Positions 9,861 to 20,680 of a stretch of DNA of 64,000 nucleotides are shown in pieces. Origin of the DNA: Brachionus plicatilis (lineage: Eukaryota; Rotifera; Eurotatoria; Ploima; Brachionidae); NCBI GenBank assembly GCA_010279815.1, contig QEOQ01000359.1, positions 1,098 through 65,097 of the forward strand, written 5' to 3'. Below the pieces are notes generated by a model, which saw only the letters and a list, made by a program, of their open reading frames with translations, ran no database searches and had not been told where the DNA came from. A program made the position numbers and the translations under genes. Within the stretch, counting starts at the first letter, position 1. Each line of letters opens with the position of its first letter.

Positions 9861-10380
9861 GAAAATTTTTTTCTATTTACTTATTATTTTTAAATAAAGA
9901 ACTAAACACCAAAAGCAGCAATCTTCTTTTTCCCCATTAGCGCGCATTAATTCGAAGAAATTGTAACAGGTTCATGAAAAACTATTTGTTGAAAAAAAAT
10001 TTTTCTTTTATTTTTAATTTGAATGAGCAATTGCTGGATTCAAACATAATTCCCTTCTTCGATATTGCAGCCTCTTTAACCGATACCAATCTTTTAGAAA
10101 GTAACAAACGTCATTTGGCTCATTAAAATTTCTATAATTAATAAAACACTCTTAAACTTTCACTTAAAATAACTATCTACTTATAATATATGATGTTAAG
10201 ATGTATTTTAAACATCGAGTCCACATTAAAATAAAGTTTTGTTAAATTCGGCATTAAAGCTTTCGAGTATTTTGAAAAATATTTTTTTTTTCAATTTTAC
10301 ATTTGATAAAGTGCTCTTATACTTAGATTAAAAAGAAAATTTTCTAATAAATATTTTTATTTAAATTTGAAATTTTTTGG
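9861..10380. other. AT-rich inner end of the left arm
   Basis: No gene recognised. Mirrored at 11764-12283. Confidence 0.6.
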
Positions 10381-11763
10381 TTAATAAAAAATATAATTTA
10401 GATAAAATTTTATATATACAAATAACATATTAATAATATTTACGCTTTAAATGTTGATAAAAATATTTCAATTTATTTTTGTAAAAAATTGCATATTGCG
10501 TCATATATTTGATTATTATCACTATCTTCATCTGTTTTAAAAAGCTTTGCATTAGCTTGGGAAATAGCAACAAGTTTAGAAGCTAGTGCCGGATTTAAAT
10601 TCGGAAATATTTCATTAGAAATGCCATGAGGGTAAATAACAGCTTGATAACCAGTTAACTAACTCGGATATTTTGGCAAAATAGAAGATATAAAAGGCTT
10701 TTTGTTTTTTGGCTCACCAAGCTGCATATAGAGTAACAAAAAACCATTTTGACAACAAAAATCCTTGCTCATATAATTAAATGGGTAATCATCATAACTT
10801 ATATATCTCATCTTATTAGGATGATGATATAATTTAACTTGAATCATCAAAGCTGAGATCGAATTAAAATCATTTTGATTAATACAAACAGGAATAACAA
10901 AATCAATAGATTTTTCATTTTGTTTACACTGATAAGCGGCACATCTCTTCAAAGCTGGCTCGAGCATTGTTTCCGACATAAAAATTTTTGGTCTTACAAA
11001 ATGATTGAAATTTATCAGTCCATTTAGAAAAACTGAATTATTTTTTTATTTGCTCTCTGATTATTTGAATCCAACACATCTTCTTTTTACTTGAACATTT
11101 TCAATCATTATTAACATTTCCACAGTTGTTTTCACATTGTCTGTAAAACGATTGCAAAAAAACTCCAAGTGTGGTAGTATATAGATATTTTTTTAAGGGC
11201 TCTTTGAGTTTTCTTTTGTCAACTGCCATATCTCTAGCTATTAAAAGAATCAACTTGGCAATTGTTTCTCCTTTTTCGACTTTGAAATCAGAAATGATTC
11301 CAAGCATTCAAGTAAACAATCTACAACTTTTACGTATCCTATTCTATTCATTAGATAAGCAGATACCTCAGCCAGAACTGGCTCTGATGGATAACTTATT
11401 TCAAACAAATCTTTTTGTTGTTGACGTAAAAAGAAACATTCATATTTCTTGCAACCATATTTTGACAACTTGATAAAGATTTTGGCTTGATTACGCCAAA
11501 TCTTGTGCTCAATATTGCTAAAATGTCTTCCAAATCTACTGATTCTATCTTTTTACAGCATATTAATTTTTTCCATGCAAAAAATTAAATTTACTGGTAT
11601 TAATTAAATTGTATTTTCCGTTTGAGTTATTTTTTGCTTCTAATCACGAACCCCATAAAGCACTGCCGTAAATGCACGAATTTTCAAATTTTACAGTATC
11701 ATGAATTGTTTTAATTCTTGTTTCATCCAATTAAATCAGTTGCTAGGCCTTTCCACAAAAACA
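10381..11763. other. Spacer of the inverted duplication
   Basis: 1383 bp present once. It is filled almost entirely by an NTPase-family pseudogene (10473-11640). Near the right end, agttgctaggcctttccacaa (11738-11758) repeats a 21-mer from inside the arms (8969-8989), only about 5 bp from the arm boundary. Confidence 0.8.
10473..11640 (-). pseudogene. Crinkler-type P-loop NTPase/nuclease-like pseudogene, C-terminal half
   Basis: Minus-strand frames, in order: a start with ILAILSTRFGV (about 11530); YPSEPVLAEVSAYLMNRIGY (about 11380), a segment I associate with this family's helical region; VEKGETIAKLILLIARDMAV (about 11280); YTTTLGVFLQS. After a frame break comes EPALKRCAAYQCKQNEKSIDFVIPV ... 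MIQVKLY (10980-10830). It ends near 10473 after QAVIYPHGIS and NPALASKLVAISQ. The pair IDFVIPV ... QVK resembles a PD-(D/E)xK nuclease core in which the acidic residue before xK is Gln. At least two frameshifts. The N-terminal halves of the same family lie outside the palindrome at 3309 and 19586. Confidence 0.6.
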
Positions 11764-12283
11764 CCAAAAAAATTCAAGTTTAAATAAAAATATTTATTAG
11801 AAAATTTTCTTTTTAATCTAAGTATAAGAGCACTTTATCAAATGTAAAATTGAAAAAAAAAATATTTTTCAAAATACTCGAAAGCTTTAATGCCGAATTT
11901 AACAAAACTTTATTTTAATGTGGACTCGATGTTTAAAATACATCTTAACATCATATATTATAAGTAGATAGTTATTTTAAGTGAAAGTTTAAGAGTGTTT
12001 TATTAATTATAGAAATTTTAATGAGCCAAATGACGTTTGTTACTTTCTAAAAGATTGGTATCGGTTAAAGAGGCTGCAATATCGAAGAAGGGAATTATGT
12101 TTGAATCCAGCAATTGCTCATTCAAATTAAAAATAAAAGAAAAATTTTTTTTCAACAAATAGTTTTTCATGAACCTGTTACAATTTCTTCGAATTAATGC
12201 GCGCTAATGGGGAAAAAGAAGATTGCTGCTTTTGGTGTTTAGTTCTTTATTTAAAAATAATAAGTAAATAGAAAAAAATTTTC

Positions 12284-12489
12284 TTTAGTCTTGTAAGTTC
12301 AGGCATTGTTCTGTCAGAGTTTGAATTCATTTTTAACGACACAAAAGACAGTAAACTAGCGCAATGTTTTTGTAAGCTGTCGAGCATGAGTCCATTCCAA
12401 AATAACTTAAGTTGGTGAACTTTTTGTTGGGCAGATGGATCAGAAGTTTATGGAGTGGCGAATTTTGGTCTTGTGAAATTCAAATACAA
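12284..12489 (+). pseudogene. Decayed C-type lectin copy (right arm)
   Basis: Mirror of 9655-9860 with the same indels and the same WADGSEVYG remnant. Plus-strand orientation here, opposite to the intact lectin at 14620-15575. Confidence 0.6.
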
Positions 12490-12543
12490 ATTGAACAAAA
12501 ATACTTCCTTTTTAATGAATTAAAATTAAAGTTTATAAAATAT

Positions 12544-13204
12544 TCCATCTTCAGACCATCCGGCCATCTTCAGAACCCTCTACACCACCTTTGTCTGCCC
12601 ACATCAAGAATACGCCGCTGTGGCCTGGTCACAACATCTAAGTAGAGACATCACCTCCATAGAGAATGTCCAAAGGAGAGCTGCCAAATTGGTAAGTTTC
12701 CAAACAGTTTAAAAACCTTGACTTCAGTGAGAGACTGGTGAAACTAAATCTGACCTCCCTGGAGGACAGGAGGACAAGAGGTGATGTTATATAATTCAAT
12801 AAATGTTACACAGGCACCAACATTGTAAACTGGCACATATCCCTGTCTGTCAAAGTCAACGGGAGAATAAGAAGAAGCTCCAACCAGCACAGCTTTGTCC
12901 GATCACTTCCAGCCAACAGCCAACCCAGAGAGCACTTTTTCACTTTTAGAGTGACTATGCCATGGAACGGCCTACCCCAAGAGATCGTTCAATCCATTTC
13001 CGTCAACCAATTCAAGAACAGACGCAAGGAGAAACCTACCATGGATGAAGTCATGAGGCTCAGTAGAATCGATACAAGGGAATGGTGACCTAACGAAGAA
13101 TAATCTTCTGTTGTGATGAAGGCAGAGCTGGAAATGACTATGCTCTAAACACAGTTGTGGAAAGGCCTAGCAACTAGAACTGAAATGGGTCATACCACCA
13201 GATC
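12544..13204 (+). pseudogene. LINE reverse-transcriptase C-terminal fragment (right arm)
   Basis: Mirror copy of the fragment at 8940-9600, with the same frame break after VQRRAAKL and the same terminal REW stop near 13088. A short 3' UTR runs to about 13204. 5'-truncated. Confidence 0.7.
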
Positions 13205-13628
13205 GGAATAAAAAAAAAAGAATTTGAGTTACCTTGATTGAGATCTGTATGAAGCTTGATTAAATTGGTTAATTTGCTTGATTGGATCGGTCAAAAAATC
13301 TAACGAGTAGAAAAAAAAAAGAAAAAGAAGAAAAGAAAAAAAAAATAGATTAATCTAATATTCAAAATGCAATGGTGATGTAGTATATGTAGTATATGAA
13401 GTATGAAGGAGTATATGAATTTTTTTTTTTTTTTAATTGTTATTGTTATTATTACATGCCACAATTACCATAGATCGGATCCTACTGTTTCCTATCTTCG
13501 CAAGTCTAGCTTGCTAGCTTGTTGTAACTTATATTATTAATATTTTTATTATTCTTAAAAAATTGCTGCAAAAAGTGCAACATTATGTTGAAATAAATTT
13601 TCTCATGTTTTAGACAAAAAATAAAATA

Positions 13629-14264
13629 TCAAAACGATTTAAATTTATTATTAGTTAAATTTACTAAAAAAAAGGAAATAATGATTTTTTTAGAATCTAA
13701 CATCAAAATTGCATTCTTTTTGGTTTGCTTGAGTAAGAGCAAATCATTTGGCTTCATTGAGGAAATCAGGATACATTTCATAGAATGGCATTCTTTTGTA
13801 CGAACCTCTACCATCTCTCAAAAGTATACATAAATTGCCCTCAATTATTGTGACGATAGCATTGTGAAGTTTTGTTCAAAAGTTCAAGAAAAAAGTTCTT
13901 AATTGAAATTTTTCGATGAATGAAAAAAATTTGCTCCTGTAAAATATGCAACAATGTCAAACAAAAGTTGTTACACAAAGTAGCCTTGAAATAAATTCTG
14001 AAAGTTTTCTTTTAATTAATGGCAATTCTGAATATTCACCAGACTTAATTTATAGAAAATTTCTCTCGAACTTTTAATATGTATTGTTTTCCATTCGTCC
14101 AGACTATCAACAAGAATACTTATTAAATATAAAAGGCTTTCGAACGTAAAATATTTTAATACGATACTTAATCGACTTCTGTAATCAAAATCAGATGCTT
14201 GAGTCGATGCATTCTCAACAGCCTTTTGAACACCTTCATAAATATAATTTTGGAAAAACTTTAA
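13629..14264 (-). pseudogene. Unknown gene remnant (right arm)
   Basis: Mirror of 7880-8515: the VQKAVENASTQ segment near 14220 and the RGSYKRMPFY segment near 13800, both broken. Function not recognised. Confidence 0.35.
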
Positions 14265-14619
14265 TTAATTGAATTTTTCATATTATTTTAACTATAGTAA
14301 ACCGGTTTAAATAAAAACTTATGAAAAAAAAAATTAAAAAAAAATATAAATAATTCAGTTAGATTTTAAAGTTTATATTCATTAGTTGAAAAACTTGGTG
14401 CCATACCCAGTTTTTGTGTTAAAAATATATTTTTTTTTAAATTGCAAAAAAATTTTGAAACATCGCACTTTTTCAGTGTTATTTCAACACTGGATAGTTT
14501 TTGAAATTTAAACACAAAAAATTAATCGATTATTATTGAAATTTATTATATTAAAAAAAATCAATTTTTTTGAGTCAAGTTCTTTTTGATAATATTTATT
14601 TAAATTATTAATTTTTTTC

Positions 14620-15575
14620 TTAGTTTAATTGTTGACAAATTGTTGTCAATGTGACAGTTGAATGAACAGAGTGGAAATAATTTTCATGATATTTTAGAGC
14701 GTTTTCATACAATAAATTATTGTTGCCACCTCCATTATTGGGTTCGCCGTCACCCATTCCATAAACTCTTAATCCATCTGGCCAAACAAAAGGCTCACCA
14801 ACATAAGTAATTTTGGAATTGACCCAGGCTCGATTACCAGCAAAAACATTACGTTCTGTTCGTGTCTTTGGTGTCCATAAGAATGAATTCAAACCTTGGC
14901 AGTAAGAGTTTGCGGATTCATAATCTCTCTGGGTATATTCTTTTTTATAACAATTGAATGGATAGTTATTAAAAGTTGTAAAACCACTCATACATGGTTT
15001 ACAAACATCAGTTTCATTCAATCTGTAGTAATCTGTTTCACAGTAATAATTATTTATACTCTTGTCACAGCTTAAAATAATTTTCTTTCTAGGTTCAAAA
15101 CTCTTATTTAAAAAAAATACTTTTTTCCAAAATATCCAAGATCACAAAGACAAACATATTCATCCAATTTGTTCACACAAGCTGCGCCATTCATGCAAGG
15201 AGTATTAGAACAATGGCTTGTTTATATTAATCAAAAAATTGATCAAAATAAAAAGTTATTAATTTACTTGATAATAAATTCTTTTTTGTAAACTACACTT
15301 AAATTTGGATTATTAATTAATCGTGTCAAAGCATATTCGGTGTGCAAACTACAGATGCCATTTTTGAAGACCACAAATGAACAAAATTCATTTCTAAGGC
15401 ATTGAACAAAACAGAAAATTTTGCTCAATTTTAAAGGACTGCTTTGAGGAACTAAACTGAAATTAAAGAATGGAACATCCTTTCCAGTATGCAGCTTGAA
15501 TGATCCAGCGTTATTTGATTGCAGGCTATTCTTACTGAACAAAAAAAGGAAGATTAAAGTACATACTTTTTTCAT
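14620..15575 (-). CDS. Secreted PAN-like / EGF / C-type lectin protein, right-arm copy
   Basis: Mirror of the gene at 6569-7524. Exons are 15575-15268, 15216-15121 and 15070-14620, giving 284 residues with the same signal peptide, PAN-like, EGF and C-type lectin order. The only coding difference seen is residue 163, Ser here and Arg in the left arm, beside the CKPCM motif at the start of the lectin domain. Splice sites are unchanged. The two copies are divergently placed, with 3' ends facing the palindrome centre and promoters at the outer sides. Near-identity means either a very recent duplication, ongoing gene conversion, or an assembly fold-back; the sequence alone cannot decide. Confidence 0.76.
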
Positions 15576-15619
15576 TTTTCAAACAGCTTTTTTTTTTTTT
15601 AATTTAATGATGAGAATTT

Positions 15620-15626
15620 CTTTATA
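15620..15626 (-). promoter_or_regulatory. Candidate TATA box of the right-arm lectin gene
   Basis: tataaag on the minus strand, 45 bp upstream of the ATG at 15573-15575. Same spacing as in the left arm because it lies inside the duplicated unit. Confidence 0.35.
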
Positions 15627-16214
15627 TCCAATTAATGATGACAAATAATAATGTAAAAATTGATTATTTAAAAATATGGTTTTTTTTTTAAATTTTCTCC
15701 TTTTTTATAATTTAACAAACAAACATTTGCTCGGTACAGATAAACAAATAAATAAAAAAATAAATGCAGTGTACAAAAGTGAAAATTGCAATAATAAAAG
15801 GAAAATAAACAAAAATCCTTTTAACATTTTTGAAAAATACTTTTTCTTATGAACTGAGGTTTATTTTCACTTTATTCTGAGGGCCTTTCTTAATTTGTTT
15901 CATTAATTATAAAGCAAAATTATATTTTTTCAATTTGTTCTGCTTTTAAATAATTGATTTTAAATCCAAATTTAAAAATTAAAAATCTTTTATTAATAGA
16001 CTTTATCGAGAAGAGTGACATTCTCCCACTTTAAAACTTTCAAATTTTTATATTTTGTCACTATTGTAAGTTCTTAAGATATTAAATATTCTTGCAAAAA
16101 TATATTTCTGGTGATTTACTGAATCAAGTATTTAACTTTAGTGATGATTTTTTTGTAAATATGTATTATGCCCCGACTTATCCAAATTATTTTGATCAGT
16201 TAAAGAAATTTTGT

Positions 16215-16590
16215 CTAGATTTTAAGAACAACTTAAATATCCTAAGAAAGATGAAATAAATGATATTATTTCGCTTTTATATTTTGATATCATTTCCTTA
16301 AATGAAACAAAGCTAGATAATTCATTTCCACATTCTTTACTTGATTTTCCTAATTATACTGTGAAAAGCAGGAATAGGTCAAGAAATTGGGTGGTATTGT
16401 TGTCCTCGTTAAGAAGTGTCTGAAAATTACTAAATGTCTTTATCATACTGATTTTGAAGGCATATCTTTTGAAATTAGTTCTGCTTAACAGAATGTAAAT
16501 TTTCTCTTTTGTTACAAACCACCATCTTTGAATGATAATGACTTTATTAATTACTTAGAGCAATTTTTACTTAAAAATAATTTGAATAAT
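16215..16590 (+). pseudogene. LINE endonuclease (APE-type) fragment
   Basis: Frames read DIISLNETKLDNSFPHSLL, DFPNYTV, then after a frameshift GGIVVLVKKCLK. These match the pattern of the N-terminal apurinic-like endonuclease of Jockey-type LINEs: an NETK box carrying the catalytic Glu, then GGGVAxLVK. Two frame breaks and a stop (about 16487). Begins about 50 bp outside the right palindrome arm. Confidence 0.6.
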
Positions 16591-16665
16591 TGAATTGCAA
16601 TTATTCGGTATATAAATTTTTATATAAAAAAATACTTTTTCCAAAATATCCAAGATCACAGAGAA

Positions 16666-16829
16666 AATAATGCAAAATACATGCTGAATATTGGATGAGG
16701 CTCTACAAAAATTCAAAATATTCTGCATTTTGCAGCAAAATGTACGTCATTTAAAAGTATTTAATTTGACTGCGCAATTTAAATGCAGTATTTTTGTAGA
16801 CCAATATTCAGCATGTATTTTGCATTATT
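16666..16829. repeat. Foldback MITE-like element
   Basis: aataatgcaaaatacatgct at the left is repeated in inverse at the right end (agcatgtattttgcattatt), followed inward by gaatattgg and tctacaaaaat on both sides. Arms about 50 bp. A short lectin-derived tract, ccaaaatatccaagatcac, lies just outside (16640-16660) and is shared with 15126. Confidence 0.7.
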
Positions 16830-17209
16830 TAGCATTTTGCAGAGATATTTAATCAAGTACCATTCAAAAGTTATAAACAAAATATTATTTGATCCTAAAC
16901 TTCAAGATGCCTTTGCGAAGTTATTTAATTTATAATCAAAAAGATTTTTTTTATTTCTTGGACCCTAATTAACTTAAAGATAAAATAATAATAAAAATCT
17001 TTTATATTTTTTATTTTAACACAGCCGAAACAATACATAATTTTGAATTTAATTCAAGTCGAATTTTTTTTTAATACCAAGATCGTCGGAATTGATAGAT
17101 TATTTTTTTAGTAATTGTGAACTAATTTGCAAAACATATTGTGAATTTTGGTACAAAAAACAAAAACAAAATATTAAAAAATGCAAAAGCTTATGGTAAC
17201 CTAGTCTAA
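16830..17209. other. AT-rich, nothing recognised
   Basis: No ORF or repeat that I can support. Confidence 0.5.
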
Positions 17210-18190
17210 CCGGGTGACCATATTTTTTTTTATTGCTTATTTCTCACCCATTTTGTTCAAAAACTTCAAAAATAGACACCCAATTTTCCCGATTTTTTTG
17301 AGTAACCCCTTTAGCTCCGCGGTTAATTATGTGAGGTCCAAAAGGGTTAAAGCGGTTAACCCGATTACACCAAAAATTGTATACAATTAGCCCGAAATTT
17401 AACCCCAAAAAAAGAATTTTAACCCTTTTAACCCATTTGACATTTAGGAAGAAAATTTTTTGAATTTTTTAATAAAATTATTTAATTCATTTAATTTAAT
17501 TTATTCGAAACAGAACAAAGGTGAGTTTTAACTAATTCAAAAAAAAGTAAAAGTTAATCTTTACAATCATCACATAAGAATTCTTTTTTTTTGTTTTTTT
17601 TTAATTCTTTTGACAAACAACTAAAACAAACCCAATTTGAGCAATTTTCACAAAATAACCATTTTGGCGTGTTTTCTTTCTCTTCAGCCATCTTTGTTTC
17701 ACATGAGCTACACAATATTTCGGATTCTGATAAGTTATCATTTTAATCTGGTGTTAATTTGCTTTCAACGAGCTTTCGTGGTCGTCCTCTTCCTCTTCCA
17801 GTTCCTTTTTTAGCTATTTTGGCCTCTTCTTGTTCTTATTTTGCTTATTACTATTTACATCACTGATTGTGTATTTTAGATTTTGTACAGTATAATTTTT
17901 TTTTAGATTGAATTTCTTTTTTCTGGGACATATTTAGCTTATTTTTAAACAATTTGCTTTTTTTATGTTTGAAATAAAAACTCGGCTTTAAAAAAAATTT
18001 TTTTGAGAGTGAGATAGAGAAAATAATTTTACAATATTTTTTAATTATAAAAAATAGTGTCACTGCATTTTCAAGTCTTATTCGGTTAAATGGGTTAAAT
18101 AGAATCTTATTTGGACTAATTGGGTGATTTTTTTTGACTAATAGGGTTAAATCTATTTAACCTTTTAAGCCCTAAAAAAAACCCCATTAG
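17210..18190. mobile_element. Putative DNA element with ggttaa-type arrays at both ends
   Basis: Dense gggttaa / ttaaccc motifs occur at 17330-17430 and again at 18080-18175, flanking an interior with a minus-strand PHD-finger ORF. Motif arrays near both ends are typical of hAT-like elements. No target duplication identified. A related array without an interior is at 37515-37610. Confidence 0.4.
17554..17835 (-). pseudogene. AT-hook + PHD-finger protein fragment
   Basis: The minus frame contains GRGRGRPRKLV, an AT-hook core, about 17790. After an in-frame stop it reads LCSSCETKMAEE, then WLFCENCSNWVCFSC and EFLCDDCKD with a stop at 17554-17556. The spacing Cx2C ... CENC..WVC..C ... CDDC is a PHD-type zinc finger, which binds histone tails or serves as a DNA-binding accessory in transposase-derived proteins. 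Only the C-terminal about 90 residues are visible. A longer ORF upstream on the same strand (17860-18063) is lysine-rich and not recognisable. Likely carried by the surrounding element. Confidence 0.5.
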
Positions 18191-18356
18191 ATGAAGCCCT
18201 AAGGACATTTCCTAAAATTCTAAAAAAATTCTCTTAGATACTTTAGCATGTGCTGAATCTAACAAGCGAAATAGGTTAGAGCTTAAGTATTACCTAGGGC
18301 CTTAAAGCACCCTTCTCCCGAATCACTAATTCGATAATCACTAAATACATGTTTTG

Positions 18357-18645
18357 TAAATTGCAGCAACTGATACATCCCTTTTTACCACCAATATTCT
18401 GATTCTGAAAAATTCTGCAAAATTGAAAACATTGTGAATTGAAGTATAAAAAATAAAATACATAAATATATTTAAAAAACGCCACAGCTCTAATTCGACC
18501 CGACCAAAACATGTTTAATAAATTGTAACAACTGATATATCCTCTATACCACCACTTAAAGTCTAGTTGAATTTTTTTAATATCCCAAATTCACAATTTT
18601 CTAAATTTTGCGGATTTATTGCAGAGTTTTGCGGAATCGGTTTAT
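18357..18645. repeat. Two copies of MITE family A
   Basis: caactgatacatcc starts at about 18367 and caactgatatatcctc at about 18530. The second copy continues through ttgaatttttttaatatccc and gcggatttattgcagagttt, the reverse complement of 1370-1470. Truncated at about 18640, where a Tc1-like terminal repeat begins. Confidence 0.6.
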
Positions 18646-19490
18646 TAGTAATAGTATTGCACAAAAGTTTAGACACACAAGTTATTTTTCATACGTTTAT
18701 TTCGTAAGACACAATACTACTAAATTTTGTTAAATGGATTTGTAAATGTATTTATTCAAAAATTATCGAATAAGCGTTAAATTCATTTATGAAACATCGT
18801 TATAAAACTTTTTGCTGAGTGACAGAAAAAATTATATCCCGAAGAAATTAGGAACTTTGGAAAAAAAATGTAATGTAGTATTGTTTTTAGGTAAAATGCG
18901 GGAAAATAAGAAAAAAGCCGCTTTTTTATAAAATTTTTATCTGTCATCAATCCAAAAAAATTGAGCCAAAAAAAAAAAAATAAGTGAAAATAAAAATGAC
19001 AGAGAAAATATAAAAAAGGAAAAAGCTTTAAAATTAATAAATAATAAATCGGCTCAAAAGTTTAGAAATTTTTACAATTTAATATTTGAAATGACCACCT
19101 TTGGCCTTAAAACAACCTAAAACTCTTTTTGGCATTGATTCAATCAATTTTTTTTCGTACTCAGTCGAAACCTGTAACCCTCTTTTAAATGCTCAATAGA
19201 GACTACTTTAATGTTTACCATTTTGGCATCCATGTATGACCATAAGTTCTCGATTGGGTTGAGATATGGTGAACGGGCACACCATGGCAGAACCTCAATG
19301 TTCTGTTCTTTGAACCAGTCGCTCACTGAGTGAGTGGTATGTGGTGAAGCCACATCTTGTTGAAAAACTCAAGGATCATTTGATTCAAATAGGAGTTTAA
19401 CAGATGGTAAAAGATTGTTTTCAAAGTTGTTAATGTAGAAATTGATTAGAGTTTTTTTTTTTTTTTAAATTTATAAAAGATAATTATATT
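18646..19490 (-). mobile_element. Tc1-like element fragment
   Basis: The 3' end is at about 18648, where taatagtattgcacaaaagt and ttagacacac look like a Tc1-type terminal repeat. The transposase C-terminus lies at 19079-19400 on the minus strand. The 5' part is missing beyond about 19490. Confidence 0.6.
19079..19400 (-). pseudogene. Tc1-like transposase C-terminal fragment
   Basis: Minus strand: QQDVASPHTTHSV (second catalytic Asp region, with an in-frame stop just before it), VLPWCARSPYLNPIENLWSY (the DDE-type signature with the third acidic residue), then after a frameshift LIESMPKRVLGCFKAKGGH, ending at 19079-19081. The last segment is the canonical C-terminus of Tc1-like transposases. 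Lacks the first catalytic domain half and the DNA-binding domain. Confidence 0.75.
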
Positions 19491-19585
19491 TTTATGATGA
19501 ATGTGATCTTTAAAATTGAAGAGAAAAATTTTCACTTTTGACTTTTTTAAATAAAATAGCACCAAGCATTTTTTCGTGTATGTAA

Positions 19586-20310
19586 AAATGAATGACTCGT
19601 TTTATGCTTCTAATGTTTACAAATTTTACAATTTGATAACTGAAATTAGTTCTAAACAAATTTTACTAAAGACTGTTGTAAAGTATCGAATTGGCTTTCA
19701 AAAAAAGAGAATAAAAGCCTGATGAAACTTTTCTTTTAGAAATATTAATTGAGTAGTCTTTTTCAGTTAATATAAAAACCAATGCAAAATTAGGCATTAA
19801 CTCTTGTCAATTTTTAAAAAAACAGATATTAAAAATGATTATATTATTCGAGGAAAACGGTTCCCATTTTTATGGGCCATATACTGTTGTATGCCAATCC
19901 AGCGGATATGGTAAAAGGAGAGCTGATCTTAGCTTAATAGATGAGGGGTTTTTTGTTGTTTATTGTTGCCTTTGCGAAAAAGAATCAAATGACTATCCAA
20001 AACGAAGTTGTTAAACAGGACATATACCTGAAGATATCAACATTTTAGCTTTTTTGATTCATTTATTGATTATCTAAACAATAATCAAATAAATAGTTTG
20101 GATTTTTTCAAAAGAACCGATCAGGAAGATAATAAATCAATAATTTAGTAAAGGATTTAATTAATTCTAAGCTAAAAAAATATTCAAATAGAAATGAAAT
20201 CTCAACTTATCTCCTTTAATTTTTGTTTTCGACGAGGCTTCATCATTGTTGAAAATTCAATCCAAAAATAAAGAGGCCAACAATTTTCTAATAATGCGTA
20301 AATTAAATTA
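19586..20310 (+). pseudogene. Crinkler-type P-loop NTPase pseudogene, copy 2 (N-terminal half)
   Basis: Parallel to 3309-4080 and clearly homologous at the nucleotide level. It starts MNDSFYASNVYKFYN at about 19590, then has the loop QSSGYGKRR (Arg in place of Ser/Thr), FVVYCCLCEKESNDYP, several stops, and a better preserved Walker-B-like IFVFDEASSLL at about 20225. Fewer stops in the first 60 codons than copy 1. Together with the C-terminal fragment in the palindrome spacer it outlines a protein of NTPase followed by a nuclease-like domain. Confidence 0.62.
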
Positions 20311-20327
20311 AGTAAAATTGCTGACCG

Positions 20328-20680
20328 GCCTAATGACCGCCCGCCAAAAAGTTGGCCGGTTATTTGACCGCCCGTATATTATTGACGGTTTACTGAACGG
20401 GCCAAAATAAACTGGCCAAGGTCCGCCAGCCAAAATTGGAACGGTTTTTTGGACCGCCCGTTTATTTTTAAACGATTATTAAACGGGTCAAAAATTAGCC
20501 CGCCAAAATAAACGGGCCAGAGTCCGCCCGCCAAATTGGAACGGTTTTTTGGACCGCCCGTTTATTTTTAAACGATTATTAAACGGGCCAAAAATTAGCC
20601 CGCGAACATAAACGGGCCAACAGCCGCGATGAACCGCCCGTTTTTGGACCGGTTAGCTCTGTCCGCGTCCAACACTAATA
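20328..20680. repeat. GC-rich island: 100-bp tandem units of palindromic motifs
   Basis: Two tandem 100-bp units (20431-20530 and 20531-20630) share ggaacggttttttggaccgc, ccgtttatttttaaacgatt and attagcccgc. A partial, more diverged unit lies at 20335-20430. Motifs ggccggtt, gaccgcccg and aacgggcc are interleaved inverted repeats. The right end reads, on the complement, tagtgttggacgcgg, similar to hAT-type terminal repeats. Probably a subterminal array of a non-autonomous element. Confidence 0.6.

Larger units (their letters stand above)
5980..10380. repeat. Left arm of a 4.4-kb inverted duplication
   Basis: Every position x in this arm matches the complement of 22144-x. This was checked at both ends and at many internal landmarks, including four pairs of ORFs. 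The arms are about 4401 bp with no net length difference. Differences I found: 7158 (A) versus 14986 (giving T), a missense change in the lectin, and two mismatches close to the inner end. The inner end is at about 10380 and the outer end at about 5980. Contents: lectin gene, unknown remnant, LINE fragment, lectin pseudogene. Confidence 0.93.
11764..16164. repeat. Right arm of the 4.4-kb inverted duplication
   Basis: Reverse complement of 5980-10380 over its full length. The outer end is at about 16164, after which the sequence (tattatgccccgactt) has no counterpart left of 5980. Confidence 0.93.
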
